Shown here piece by piece: positions 1 through 8,781 of a stretch of DNA of 24,537 bases. The translations under genes and the position numbers were made by a program. The notes under the pieces were generated by a model. The model saw only the letters and a program-made list of their open reading frames with translations. It made no database searches and was not told the DNA's origin. The DNA is from a virus, in IMG/VR virus record IMGVR_UViG_3300020203_000327, positions 1 to 24,537 of that record; one strand, written 5' to 3'. How positions within the stretch are numbered: the first letter of the stretch is position 1; each line of letters opens with the position of its first letter.

Positions 1-3000
1 CTGTTATGGCGTGCATGCGTCCCGCAGAGTTAGGGCCGGGAGAGATTGCATCCTCTGACAGATTCTTAAGGATACGTGTAATCTCTGCAGTATAAGAGAT
101 AAATAGATTGATAAAGGGCAACTGCCGCCCGACCTTAATGATGCGTGGCACTGTGCCGTAGTTCATCGTATAGCGTTCGGTAAAAGCTGCCGCCTTGTCG
201 ATGGTATCGGTGGCACTCATGGCATCTTGCAGGCTTGCAAATTTCCCTTCTTCAAGGGCGCGTGCAGCAAAGCGCTTACGCGCAGAGATAAAAGCACCCG
301 CCCGAATTAGCGTATCGGGTTGCTGATAAAAACGTAGGATTTTATCAATCGCAATCTTACCTGCTTTGATCGCAATGTCAGAGTCCATGAAACCAGAGAA
401 AATAGTTCCCGGCCCATTGGTCAATTCTGCTGTAACAAAATCTGCTCCGATGATACCTCGCTCAAGCATCAAATGATAGTCAGCCCCCTTAATTCGGTGA
501 ATCTCACGCCATGCCTGCGTTACATCCCCTGCATTTGTTCTGGCCATAAGGCCAAAGACGGGCATCTGCAAATAGTTGCGAATCACTGTCAGCGGGTTGA
601 ATGCCGTGCGCCCAATTTTAATCAAGTTGTTAAATTCCGCAATGCTGCGGATAACAGGCTGCTCCATCCATTTGAAGGGAGTAGCATACGTGTTGATTTC
701 GTCACGCGTGAACCTATCCACCCATTTGTTTTGCAACTTACCGTAAGCTGAGCCTTCAGGCACAGCACCGTAAGCATCCAGTTCTTTGAGTTGGTTTTGC
801 AGCCTTGCAAGTTCGGCTGGATCGGTCACATTCTTCTGGCCGTGCTCTAAGACTCCGCGCAAAGAGTTTAGTTCCGTGGCAGTATAGGCAAACTTTAGAC
901 CATTGCTATTAACGCGGTTGTCAAGCATGTCAAATACCTTGGCACTGATGGCCGAAGGATAAACTTTTTGGAAAGTATACATCATCCGCTCAACAGGATT
1001 CTTATACTCGCCCAGCCAGTCGCGCCAGTTGTCAGTAATTTTGTGCTCCAACATCCAGTCTAGTTTGAGTTTCTCCTTGATATACTCAGAGGAATAAGGG
1101 TTGTGTTCCAGTCCGCCTACCAACACTGACTGCCCCTCGATTTCTTCTTCAGTAGCAAGCCGTCGATACGTAGTAGAAGTATCAATTTTTTGACCGGAAT
1201 TTCCACGACGCCCACCAAACAGACTTTGGTTAGCCTGCACTTCGCGCATGTGCTCGCGCATAATGCTATCCGCAGTATGATCTGAGTAGTCAGGATACTT
1301 TGCCATGAAGTCTGCTTTAGCCCTGTCAAAAGCATCCATGTTGAACTTACCTTCCAAGTAAGCAGAATAGAAACGACCAAGGTATTTGTCGGAAGTGTCG
1401 ATTAGATGATCGCGAAACTTGCTCTTGCTCATGCCCGATGCAAACATCTCAGTTAGAGTAGTCATGCCCTCGCGCGCAGTAGTGATAAACTGGCCGTAGG
1501 TTTGTAACTCCGGCGTAGTCAGCATCGCTTTGAACTGATCTTTATCAATCTTTCCTTGGAAGTAATTATCCACCGCTTCGAGTAGGGTGGGACTTGGCTT
1601 ATACCAGCGCACTTTGTCGAGCGCGTCTTGCACGGTTGCAAGAACCAATGTGCCTGCGCCACGAGCTTCTTGCGTCAAACCTTTCATCAAGGCATCAAGA
1701 TTAAGATTGAACTCTCGTTCGAGAAGACGCACAACCTTGGCCGCAGCACTGGCTTCTGCTGTTAGCCCAAAACGTGCTTCAGCCCCAAGCTCGCGAAGAG
1801 TCTTGCCTCCGCCCAAGATATGCGCCAGAGTTTTAATGGGATTACCTTTGCTTGCGACTGCCGCAGCTTTGACTTCTGCAGCTAGACTACCGCTAAGTAG
1901 TCGCTTGGCAACAGCCGGCCCAAACATGCCGAGCACCCCACCTAGCAGAATGCCCTCGGCCGTGCTAATCTGGTTAGGCTCAACTGCCGGCCCGATGATG
2001 CCACCTGCAACTCCTCCCACTACAGCGCGCACACCAAGACGCGCAAGTTCCCCACGCAATAAGCCGCTAACTACATCTACGGGAGGAGCATTAGTTGGAG
2101 AAGTCGGCAGGGTTCCTGAAGAGAAGGGATTGCGAACTGGCGGAGGCGACCACGAATTGCTGGCAGGAAATGCCTTGCTCAGCATGGCCGTATCTCCCGT
2201 TGCCAGATGGTCATACATTTTGCCTGCGATGGACTGCAAATCTTGCAAGGCTGCAACTGCCTTCACCTGCTTGTTGCTGCGGAAGAAGTCAATGACGCGC
2301 ACCATCACCTGCTTAAACGTGTCGACAGCTTCGCGAAACTTGTCAGGCAGGCCATCTACCTTGGTGCGCTTAATCAATTCCATCGCACCAATTTCTGCCA
2401 TGACTTCACCGGCAGCCAATTCTTTTGCACCTTCGCGAGTCAGGCCCGGACGCCGATTCTTATACCAGCCATAGACTTGGTCTATGTCACCAGACAAATA
2501 TGCAATGACTCCTTTAGACGGAGCTAAATCCCCCTTTCCTTTCAGAATCTGCTCTGCCACGTAGGTGCGTTGCACTTGCGGCATTGCGTCGACGCGCTCC
2601 ACAATAGCGCGAGTAATCGGCACTCCGTCGATCAGGAGATTGCTGCGTTCTGCAAACTTGTGTGCAACATGGGAAACTTCGTGTCCGAATAAAGCAGCCA
2701 CACGCATAAGCGCACGGCTCTGCGTGTCAGCCGACATTTTACCCCAATTTTTGACAATGCCATTCACCCACTGAAGGTTAAGCGCAATCCGTCCAGACTG
2801 CTCATACATCGCACCTTTAGCTCCCGGCATCCGAAGCGACATACTCACGTCGATGCTTTGGCCTGCGGCAGTTTGCATGCGATGAATAATTTCTCCGATT
2901 ATCGCGCCTGCCTCTGTGGGCAATCGCTTCAAGCCGTCAAGCAGCGTCAGCACTTCACGATTCTTGCCGGGCAGAGTCTTGCGACTGGCTCCGGGGCCGC

Positions 3001-6000
3001 TACCTTCCTCCATGCTGCCGAGCAGGTCTGCTTCTGACTCACCCACCTGTGCAGCACCCCGACCACCCTCGCTACCACGGAGTCTGCCTGATTCAATGCC
3101 TTGGAACGGCACAGTGCCACCCGTTGGAGTCACAGGTTGCAGCCTTGCAACTGGTTGAGTGTCGCCAGCAAGCACACTGGCGGTTCGTTTGCCGAAGATC
3201 GGGTCTTCAATCTCGACATGCAAAGTGTCACCTTCCCGTCCGACAATACGTGCGTCCTCCATGCCGAAGCGCCCCCGCACCCGCACCATATCCGCAGGCG
3301 TTGCAGGTTTTTGCAAGGGTGCAAGTTGCGGCTCAACATCAGCCACCTTGACGGGCACGTTCTCGTGCATCTTGTAAAATGCTTTGTAGTCTGTGTAAAA
3401 CTTAGAACCTACATCGCGTGCCCAGCGATCAATCGCCATATCTTCCGCCTCCGTCAAGCGGTAATTAACTACTTCTCCTTTATTGTTATGTCCTACTCCC
3501 AGCACGGTGTCTAATTCCCCTTGGGCTTTCATCTTTTTGAGCACCCTCTCAAGGCGACTTACACGATCAGATTTACTCGGATCAATCGTGTATGTTTTCC
3601 CTTCCCCTAATGCACTTTTGCGATTAACCTTCCCTTCTAGCAAAGGAAAATTACCATCCACCATATTATCCAACTTCTCCAAAATCGAGGCTGGAGAAAA
3701 ACTATGGAAAATACGTGACTGTCCCGCACGAATTCGTGCTGCATCACCGGACGTAATATCCCGAATAAGTTGTTTGATGACTTTAGGGAGCAACCTATCT
3801 AAGGCAGAAGTTGCAAGCTGAATTTTAACCGGATTTTCAGTTTTATTAGCTTCATGCAAACGTCGACTTGCGTTGTTCACTTCATCTGCCACATCAATAG
3901 AAGCAGAAGATCGTGTAGCATCCCATCTCGATCCTCCGGTGTGCGTAGAAAACTCGGGCGAGATATAACTAGGATGTGCGCTTGCCGCTGGAGCGGCTGC
4001 CTTTAGCTGGCCTTTTTTTTTCGGCGACACTGCGACAGGCGGAGCCTTAGCCTGTGCCTCACGCAGTCGTTGACTGTCTCGGAATCCGTAGGCTTTCTCT
4101 AGCTGATCTCGAGAAATTGCATTTCCTTTTGCATCAACAAAGTGGTTAGCATCCTTAGGGCCGCCGAAAGTATCGAGCGCCTCAACATAAGATTCAATGT
4201 CTTCAACCATCAAACGGTCAAGAATGTCTTGATGCGTCTCACCGGGATTACCTTTGATGGTCTTGTCTCCAGATCTGATAGCCGGAGTGATTTCTTGCAA
4301 GGGTGCAATTTTAGCTGGAGGCGCCATGCGCTTTTCGGCCAACTCTGCAGCCTTTAAGAAATAGCTTTGCCGTGCAGAGTATTCAACCGCAGCGTCGAGA
4401 TCTCCCTCTTCACCTGCGGCAGTAATTGATTTTTTCGCAGCGCTCTCGTATTCTTCAGCTGCCTTTCGTGCACGCTCAATGTCTTTGGGAGTCTTGAGCT
4501 TTAACGCGAGAGCTTCTTCTCCGCCTGATTTCAGATCCTCACCGGGTGCCGTCCAGCCAACGTCATCGCCAAGCAGTTTAGACAAGCCGCTGGGAATCTT
4601 TTCATGAGGAAGTTTGAGGGGCTTATCTGAAGAAGAAGGTGGAGGGATGGATTCCGCAGCAGTTCGACTAGCGGCTTGCTTCGCCGCAAACTCAGCGCGA
4701 CTAGCTGCTTCTCCGGGCGAGAAGATTGTCTGTGGGCCAAATGCTGGCGCGCGTTCCATCCCTTGTGTGACATCGAAAAGTCCGGGAGCACCACCATAGA
4801 TATCAGCCGATCCAGCCGTGCTCTCGGACATGCGCATTTGCGGATTGAACAAATTGCCGGCGGAGTCGTTGTTACGGGTGGGGAATAGTTCATTGCTGCC
4901 GATGATTGGAGGTTGTTGCAGGCTTGCAAAAGCGTCATATGGTTCTACTCCTCGGCCGTAAGCGAATTCGGCTCCAGTTCCCATTGTGCTAAAATCTAGC
5001 CCTTCCATAGCTTGGGTGGGCTGCGGATAATAGTCAGGAGCTAGTGGAGATAAATTGCTTTGCGGAAACTCGCTAAGGTTGGCTTGCTGATCCGGCAGTA
5101 TCATTAAGCCTTTGTCGCCTCCTGCAGTATCTATCCGACGTGCGCGAGTGGGACTGGTCATTGGTGTGCCCGGCAAAAATTTGCGGGGCGCAACTCCCGC
5201 TGGAGATAATCCAGTTGCTTGCAAGGTTTCACGACCGAAGGTTCCAGACCGCGCTTGATCCATGAAAGGTTGCTCTGCGGGGCCGCTACGCCCCATCAAA
5301 GCATCCAGATACGCTCGTTGTTGTTGCGGGTTCATCTGCTGGAATGCAACATCTTGAATACCTTCGGCACCCGGCAACGTGGACGTAAATGTAGGCGCAG
5401 GCTGGCCTTCAATGGGCCGACCGCCACCAATATCGCGCATCCTCATGCTCTTTGCAATTTGCGGAGAAGCAAATGTCGCCAAAGCATTTACTGCACCGAA
5501 CGTAAGTGCATCTCCCATGCGGGAGCCAGTAGTGGATTGCTCTGCGGCTAATGCTTGCATGGCTCCTACGCCGCCTGCACCTAATGCATACAACGCACGC
5601 GCAGGACGCGGCAGCCTCTCTGCCAATCCCTGAAAAGCACCGACTGTGCCTTCGGCTATTGCACCCGTAGGGCTTTCCGCCAAACCACCGAGCAGGCCGC
5701 CACTTGTCTGCCCAATGATATTGGCCATACGGGCAGATGCCCCAAGCAGTTGTGCGCCTCTTCCAATAAGACCAGTGGGCAAAACAAATTGGGGAGCAAC
5801 GCCGAGCAAATTCGGAATCAAGTCCGTAGCATGCTCTCCAAGTGTCTGTGCAGCGGCTACGTCATAAGGCCGAGGCACACGAACGCGCTCAAGCTGTTCA
5901 GGAGAGACAAGGTTAGCTAATCCTGTGCCAATGCCCATCATGCCTTCCAATGCAGCGGAGGGCACATTAGCCATCTGTTGATTGAAACGCGCCCCTAGCC

Positions 6001-6088
6001 CAAGAGGGACAGGAGTGTCATCAACAGGCAGCCGAAACGGCGTGCGATATTTTGCCGTCAAATACTGAAACTCTTCTTCGGTCAACAT
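1..6088 (-). CDS. Giant polyvalent/internal virion protein with zincin motif (3' end beyond window)
   Basis: The frame is open from an ATG at 6088 to base 1 without a stop: 2,029 codons, C-terminus missing. Residues about 35-200 are Gly/Ala-rich and hydrophobic, followed by long low-complexity, charged stretches (PKKKGQLKAAAPAAS near 690). An HEVSH motif lies at residues 1136-1140 (context GHEVSHVAHKFAE), and a candidate third zinc ligand lies in GEVMAEIGAMEL (E1228/E1232), which fits a gluzincin-type metallopeptidase. A second Gly-rich hydrophobic patch covers about 1345-1400. The last 200 residues (FNPLTVIRNYLQ, later GRQLPFINLFISYTAEI) resemble C-terminal regions of phage large polyvalent proteins. 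It is the third of three consecutive internal-virion-like genes, in the position of T7 gp16, so I infer it is packaged and ejected with the DNA. The start follows the upstream stop by 3 nt and has no Shine-Dalgarno. It carries eight perfect 14-bp palindromes, all in one frame. Protease activity and domain names are unverified. Confidence 0.85.
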   Translation of the reverse strand, partial: MLTEEEFQYLTAKYRTPFRLPVDDTPVPLGLGARFNQQMANVPSAALEGMMGIGTGLANLVSPEQLERVRVPRPYDVAAAQTLGEHATDLIPNLLGVAPQFVLPTGLIGRGAQLLGASARMANIIGQTSGGLLGGLAESPTGAIAEGTVGAFQGLAERLPRPARALYALGAGGVGAMQALAAEQSTTGSRMGDALTFGAVNALATFASPQIAKSMRMRDIGGGRPIEGQPAPTFTSTLPGAEGIQDVAFQQMNPQQQRAYLDALMGRSGPAEQPFMDQARSGTFGRETLQATGLSPAGVAPRKFLPGTPMTSPTRARRIDTAGGDKGLMILPDQQANLSEFPQSNLSPLAPDYYPQPTQAMEGLDFSTMGTGAEFAYGRGVEPYDAFASLQQPPIIGSNELFPTRNNDSAGNLFNPQMRMSESTAGSADIYGGAPGLFDVTQGMERAPAFGPQTIFSPGEAASRAEFAAKQAASRTAAESIPPPSSSDKPLKLPHEKIPSGLSKLLGDDVGWTAPGEDLKSGGEEALALKLKTPKDIERARKAAEEYESAAKKSITAAGEEGDLDAAVEYSARQSYFLKAAELAEKRMAPPAKIAPLQEITPAIRSGDKTIKGNPGETHQDILDRLMVEDIESYVEALDTFGGPKDANHFVDAKGNAISRDQLEKAYGFRDSQRLREAQAKAPPVAVSPKKKGQLKAAAPAASAHPSYISPEFSTHTGGSRWDATRSSASIDVADEVNNASRRLHEANKTENPVKIQLATSALDRLLPKVIKQLIRDITSGDAARIRAGQSRIFHSFSPASILEKLDNMVDGNFPLLEGKVNRKSALGEGKTYTIDPSKSDRVSRLERVLKKMKAQGELDTVLGVGHNNKGEVVNYRLTEAEDMAIDRWARDVGSKFYTDYKAFYKMHENVPVKVADVEPQLAPLQKPATPADMVRVRGRFGMEDARIVGREGDTLHVEIEDPIFGKRTASVLAGDTQPVARLQPVTPTGGTVPFQGIESGRLRGSEGGRGAAQVGESEADLLGSMEEGSGPGASRKTLPGKNREVLTLLDGLKRLPTEAGAIIGEIIHRMQTAAGQSIDVSMSLRMPGAKGAMYEQSGRIALNLQWVNGIVKNWGKMSADTQSRALMRVAALFGHEVSHVAHKFAERSNLLIDGVPITRAIVERVDAMPQVQRTYVAEQILKGKGDLAPSKGVIAYLSGDIDQVYGWYKNRRPGLTREGAKELAAGEVMAEIGAMELIKRTKVDGLPDKFREAVDTFKQVMVRVIDFFRSNKQVKAVAALQDLQSIAGKMYDHLATGDTAMLSKAFPASNSWSPPPVRNPFSSGTLPTSPTNAPPVDVVSGLLRGELARLGVRAVVGGVAGGIIGPAVEPNQISTAEGILLGGVLGMFGPAVAKRLLSGSLAAEVKAAAVASKGNPIKTLAHILGGGKTLRELGAEARFGLTAEASAAAKVVRLLEREFNLNLDALMKGLTQEARGAGTLVLATVQDALDKVRWYKPSPTLLEAVDNYFQGKIDKDQFKAMLTTPELQTYGQFITTAREGMTTLTEMFASGMSKSKFRDHLIDTSDKYLGRFYSAYLEGKFNMDAFDRAKADFMAKYPDYSDHTADSIMREHMREVQANQSLFGGRRGNSGQKIDTSTTYRRLATEEEIEGQSVLVGGLEHNPYSSEYIKEKLKLDWMLEHKITDNWRDWLGEYKNPVERMMYTFQKVYPSAISAKVFDMLDNRVNSNGLKFAYTATELNSLRGVLEHGQKNVTDPAELARLQNQLKELDAYGAVPEGSAYGKLQNKWVDRFTRDEINTYATPFKWMEQPVIRSIAEFNNLIKIGRTAFNPLTVIRNYLQMPVFGLMARTNAGDVTQAWREIHRIKGADYHLMLERGIIGADFVTAELTNGPGTIFSGFMDSDIAIKAGKIAIDKILRFYQQPDTLIRAGAFISARKRFAARALEEGKFASLQDAMSATDTIDKAAAFTERYTMNYGTVPRIIKVGRQLPFINLFISYTAEITRILKNLSEDAISPGPNSAGRMHAIT
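227..240. repeat. 14-bp palindrome, centre GGCT
   Basis: TTGCA-GGCT-TGCAA in the polyvalent gene; the minus strand encodes F-A-S-L-Q. Confidence 0.95.
797..810. repeat. 14-bp palindrome, centre GCCT
   Basis: TTGCA-GCCT-TGCAA in the polyvalent gene; encodes L-A-R-L-Q. Confidence 0.95.
1628..1641. repeat. 14-bp palindrome, centre CGGT
   Basis: TTGCA-CGGT-TGCAA; arms are perfect but the centre starts with C. Encodes L-A-T-V-Q in the polyvalent gene. Confidence 0.9.
2243..2256. repeat. 14-bp palindrome, centre AGGC
   Basis: TTGCA-AGGC-TGCAA; encodes V-A-A-L-Q, about 105 residues downstream of the HEVSH motif's second half in the polyvalent gene. Confidence 0.95.
3137..3150. repeat. 14-bp palindrome, centre GCCT
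   Basis: TTGCA-GCCT-TGCAA; encodes V-A-R-L-Q in the polyvalent gene. Confidence 0.95.
3311..3324. repeat. 14-bp palindrome, centre AGGG
   Basis: TTGCA-AGGG-TGCAA, only 174 bp from the previous site (the closest pair). An extra half-site TTGCA lies at 3301-3305. Encodes L-A-P-L-Q. Confidence 0.95.
4295..4308. repeat. 14-bp palindrome, centre AGGG
   Basis: TTGCA-AGGG-TGCAA; encodes I-A-P-L-Q in the polyvalent gene. Confidence 0.95.
4916..4929. repeat. 14-bp palindrome, centre GGCT
   Basis: TTGCA-GGCT-TGCAA; encodes F-A-S-L-Q in the polyvalent gene. Confidence 0.95.
5219..5232. repeat. Degenerate copy of the 14-bp palindrome
   Basis: TTGCAAGGTTTCAC matches 12 of 14 bases of TTGCAAGGTTGCAA. 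It lies inside the 1.3-kb interval between perfect sites at 4916 and 6215 and is in the same reading frame as the gene's other sites (E-T-L-Q). Confidence 0.5.
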
Positions 6089-6091
6089 AGG

Positions 6092-7285
6092 TCAGAAAGG
6101 GAAATTAGTATTATCTGTTTGCTGGGCCCAAATAGAACGCTCCCTAACAGGTGGAATACGGCGGTCTTGCATCAGGTTACGCCAGAGAGTATTGGCTACT
6201 TCGGGATTAGTTTTTTGCAAGGCTGCAAACTTAGCAGTAGAGAGAACCTCGGGAACGAGAGGCTGGATTCTTGGCGTCGCTCGTCTAGTAATTCCATTGC
6301 TACGAGTCCCGGCGGCAGCCCCATCCCTTGCTTTTCGGGCTGCCTCGTCGGCCATCAACCTTTGCATGTCCTCGCTTATGACAGAGTCCATACCAAACTC
6401 GCCGACAAGACCTTGACCATAATCATCGAGTTGGCCGTAGTTGGCACCGAGTCCTAGTTTGCCCGTATTTGGATCGACAACACGTTCGCGCTGTAGAATC
6501 TTACCCTTGTCCCATTTGAACAGCCCTTCTTGCATGCCCTTGTTAAAATAGGAAGTCATTTCCTTGCCACGTGCCCCGCTCGTAGCCGCTTGCCCTGCGG
6601 TATACTTGAGATAATCCTGTCCGGTGACTGCTTGGAAAGCCTCATTCGCTTGCGTGGGATGCTGTTGCAGCATTCCTTGAAAGTTCTTATTTCGTGCAAG
6701 ATCCGATGGAGTTACGCCTCGATTAAATGCGATGTTCTTTTTGAATTGTTGGCCTGTATCTTGCCGGCCCCCAAGACTCAGCATCCGTGATAGTTGTGGG
6801 CCAAGCCGCTGCTGAATCGCCCACTGGTCACGACTATAACCTTTATCGAATCGCTCCTGATCGGCCATCGGAGAACCGGGAATCATTGGCGTGGTTCCAG
6901 ATGGTAATGGCATAGACATTCTTTGCGAAGTTTGCAAGCTTGCAAGCTGTGTTGCCTGTTTTTGCTCCGCTTCCATCACACCATTCCACATGCTGTCACG
7001 CGCCGCAAGTTGCCCCGGCAAAGAGTCTGGAGAATGATTGCCAGATATACGCCGAGCTTCCATCAGTCCACCGCTAGGGGTGCTGGCCATCTGTTGCGCC
7101 AGTTGCTGATGACCAAAGTAAGTCGCAGGATCACTGATGCCCATATTGCGAGCTTGTTCCTGCACGTAGCCATACCCTTGAGGAGCGTTAAACCTCATGT
7201 CGCGGTCTGCTTCTTCGGCGTTGCCCGAGTATAGCCGGGCTAATCTCTCGCGAGAAAGAGGCTGTCTGACATCAATGTTCATCAT
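6092..7285 (-). CDS. Putative internal virion/ejection protein (397 aa)
   Basis: This 397-aa soluble protein is rich in Gln, Ala, Arg and Met, with no signal peptide or transmembrane segment. Stretches such as MEAEQKQATQLASLQTSQRM look helical. I recognise no catalytic motif. It is the middle of three consecutive genes between the tail genes and the end of the block, the position of T7 gp15-like core proteins, so an ejected internal protein is the best inference from order and composition. ATG 7285 is followed directly by a second ATG at 7282, so either could be used. The upstream stop is 12 nt away and no Shine-Dalgarno precedes the start. Two palindromic repeats lie within it. Confidence 0.65.
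   Translation of the reverse strand: MMNIDVRQPLSRERLARLYSGNAEEADRDMRFNAPQGYGYVQEQARNMGISDPATYFGHQQLAQQMASTPSGGLMEARRISGNHSPDSLPGQLAARDSMWNGVMEAEQKQATQLASLQTSQRMSMPLPSGTTPMIPGSPMADQERFDKGYSRDQWAIQQRLGPQLSRMLSLGGRQDTGQQFKKNIAFNRGVTPSDLARNKNFQGMLQQHPTQANEAFQAVTGQDYLKYTAGQAATSGARGKEMTSYFNKGMQEGLFKWDKGKILQRERVVDPNTGKLGLGANYGQLDDYGQGLVGEFGMDSVISEDMQRLMADEAARKARDGAAAGTRSNGITRRATPRIQPLVPEVLSTAKFAALQKTNPEVANTLWRNLMQDRRIPPVRERSIWAQQTDNTNFPF
6215..6228. repeat. 14-bp palindrome, centre AGGC
   Basis: TTGCA-AGGC-TGCAA with a T/A flank on each side extending the arms (TTTGCA/TGCAAA); encodes F-A-A-L-Q near the end of the 397-aa gene. Confidence 0.95.
6932..6945. repeat. 14-bp perfect palindrome, centre AGCT
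   Basis: TTGCAAGCTTGCAA is the only copy whose full 14 bases are self-complementary, and probably shows the ideal site. Encodes L-A-S-L-Q. Confidence 0.97.
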
Positions 7286-7297
7286 GGTCGTAGTTGG

Positions 7298-8221
7298 TTA
7301 CAGCATTCCGCGAAGTGCATATTGGGCCTCTTGGCGGGAGTCACCCCAATTTTTCAGCTTATCGTAGGAGTCCTGCCCGCTTGTGACTTGGCCTGAGCTA
7401 TTTGTGGTGTAATTGCCAGACGGCCCGGCAGCACCGAGCAGCCCCATCGCAGCGAGCCGCCTCTGGTCGTTTTGCTGCTGGCTGGTAGTCATTGAATCTT
7501 GGTATTTTTTCGCATTTATCTGCGCGTAGCCGAGTGCCTCCTGCCCTTGGCCAAGCTGGTAAGACTGATCTGCTTTATATTTGTCAAGAGCGAAACCTTG
7601 CTGCCCTTGAGCAAAACCCGTCAGTGTGCTGAGATAACTGTTGCGAAGATTGCCGATGGTGCTTGCGATCTGCGATGCCAACGTAGCTCCTTCCTGATGC
7701 GCTTTGGCTGCAACATCTGCGGCATTTGTTTTGAGCGAAGCGTTCTGTGCATAGACAGGCATCATCGCTTGCGCTTTGACCGCTCCGGCACCTAGCGAAC
7801 TCGCACCGGACTGCGAAGCACGATTGGCATACTCCGTTGCAGCATTGTTCGCGGCCTGCCCGCCTGCACTGGTATTGTAACCGATGGCATCGTTGCGAGC
7901 TTGCACCTGCCCCGATGGGTCGAATGCCCCTTCGACTCCGGCATAGCTTTGCAGAAGTTCGCCCATGCTAGAGTCAGGGTTGGACTGCATCCAGCTTGGC
8001 AGTTCCACCGAGTTAATTCCGGGCACGCCTCCACCACTAAATGAATTAGCAGATGAAGATTTTTGCAAGCCTGCAATTGCTTTTTGGTTTTTCCTATAAT
8101 CGTTGCCCTGATACGCAACACTGCCGTCCTGATTACGGACGTTGTAAATCGAACCACCACCCGAAGCGGCGTTTGCGCTGAAATTCTGGAATGCCTGCTG
8201 CATAGTATTTCCGATGCTCAT
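7298..8221 (-). CDS. Putative internal virion protein (307 aa)
   Basis: A 307-aa protein dominated by Ala, Gln, Ser, Gly and Asn, with a long probably helical region (residues about 110-260, e.g. AAKAHQEGATLASQIAST) and no transmembrane segment. Composition and place at the head of the three-gene internal-protein group suggest a T7 gp14-like ejection protein; this is inference. A sigma70-type promoter ends 5 nt before the ATG, so its transcript would start at or within the start codon. An alternative start is the Met at codon 7 (8203), which has GGA about 6-7 nt upstream. One palindrome lies at codons 49-53. Confidence 0.65.
   Translation of the reverse strand: MSIGNTMQQAFQNFSANAASGGGSIYNVRNQDGSVAYQGNDYRKNQKAIAGLQKSSSANSFSGGGVPGINSVELPSWMQSNPDSSMGELLQSYAGVEGAFDPSGQVQARNDAIGYNTSAGGQAANNAATEYANRASQSGASSLGAGAVKAQAMMPVYAQNASLKTNAADVAAKAHQEGATLASQIASTIGNLRNSYLSTLTGFAQGQQGFALDKYKADQSYQLGQGQEALGYAQINAKKYQDSMTTSQQQNDQRRLAAMGLLGAAGPSGNYTTNSSGQVTSGQDSYDKLKNWGDSRQEAQYALRGML
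8063..8076. repeat. 14-bp palindrome, centre AGCC
   Basis: TTGCA-AGCC-TGCAA; encodes I-A-G-L-Q in the 307-aa gene. Confidence 0.95.
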
Positions 8222-8226
8222 AATCT

Positions 8227-8255
8227 ATTATATGTCAATACGTGGGTTAGGTCAA
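8227..8255 (-). promoter_or_regulatory. Sigma70-type promoter before the internal virion genes
   Basis: On the minus strand a -35 box TTGACC (8255-8250) is followed by exactly 17 nt and a consensus -10 box TATAAT (8232-8227). That is 5/6 plus 6/6 matches with ideal spacing. The -35 overlaps the stop codon region of the upstream gene. Expected transcription start is about 8220, that is at the ATG of the 307-aa gene, implying a leaderless mRNA. It would drive the three internal protein genes separately from the rest of the late block. Confidence 0.65.
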
Positions 8256-8768
8256 TAGGGTCGTGAAGATGGTGCCGCCTTTGTTTTTTGCAACCTTGTA
8301 AGTTAATCCGACGGTGTCAGTGTGAAAGCCCCAATCACCATTTGCAGGATACTCGGCAGTAGAGGCAGGTGCCGCAGAAGTGGTATCGCCCTTGTATCTG
8401 TCAGCCTTGATCTTATCTGCGGCAGACATGAAGCCATCTGCCACGTTGGTTGCGGCTAAGTGCAGGCTGCCTCCTGCTCTAGCTCCGTGCTGGCTATCTG
8501 TGATAGCGCCAGTAAATGAGCCGAAAGAAGCATAGACGACAGATTGCCCATTATAGATCCCTGCTTTCAGTTCCCCGCGCTCAAGGTTAAATACAATGTC
8601 ACCACGACGAATGCCTTCAGGTAGAGCCTGTGCCGTATCGACCAAAACAATCAGATCGGAACCTGCATTTAACTGATCTTCTAGTTGCTGAAAAATAGTT
8701 TCGATACCAGCCTGCAATCGGCTAGTATCAAAATTCTTTAAGCTAGAATCTAAAAATATGCGGGGCAT
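8247..8768 (-). CDS. Tail fibre/virion module protein (173 aa)
   Basis: I chose the ATG at 8768 (MPRIFLDSS...) because an earlier in-frame ATG at 8861 would overlap the upstream gene by 80 nt. The 173-aa product contains a module common in phage fibres and other virion proteins: QHGARAGGSLHLAATNVADG followed by FMSAADKIKAD (residues about 92-122). A short amphipathic N-terminal region precedes it. The C-terminus (GFHTDTVGLTYKVAKNKGG) looks beta-rich. Its place between the 730-aa tail protein and the internal proteins supports a minor tail or appendage component. The segment before the ATG is CCTTCTTTCAG, with no Shine-Dalgarno. Confidence 0.6.
   Translation of the reverse strand: MPRIFLDSSLKNFDTSRLQAGIETIFQQLEDQLNAGSDLIVLVDTAQALPEGIRRGDIVFNLERGELKAGIYNGQSVVYASFGSFTGAITDSQHGARAGGSLHLAATNVADGFMSAADKIKADRYKGDTTSAAPASTAEYPANGDWGFHTDTVGLTYKVAKNKGGTIFTTLLT
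8288..8301. repeat. Near-copy of the 14-bp palindrome (13/14)
   Basis: TTGCAACCTTGTAA has one arm mismatch (T for C). It lies in the other allowed frame (Y-K-V-A) near the end of the 173-aa gene, about 40 bp upstream of the promoter. Confidence 0.65.
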
Positions 8769-8781
8769 CTGAAAGAAGGGA

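Noticed and set aside
1587-2474. 295-codon plus-strand open frame
   Set aside because: It is the antisense shadow of the polyvalent gene, which has a continuous, sensible protein on the minus strand.
7893-7906. TTGCGAGCTTGCAC as another array member
   Set aside because: Two arm mismatches and it lies in the third reading frame that perfect sites never use; likely chance.
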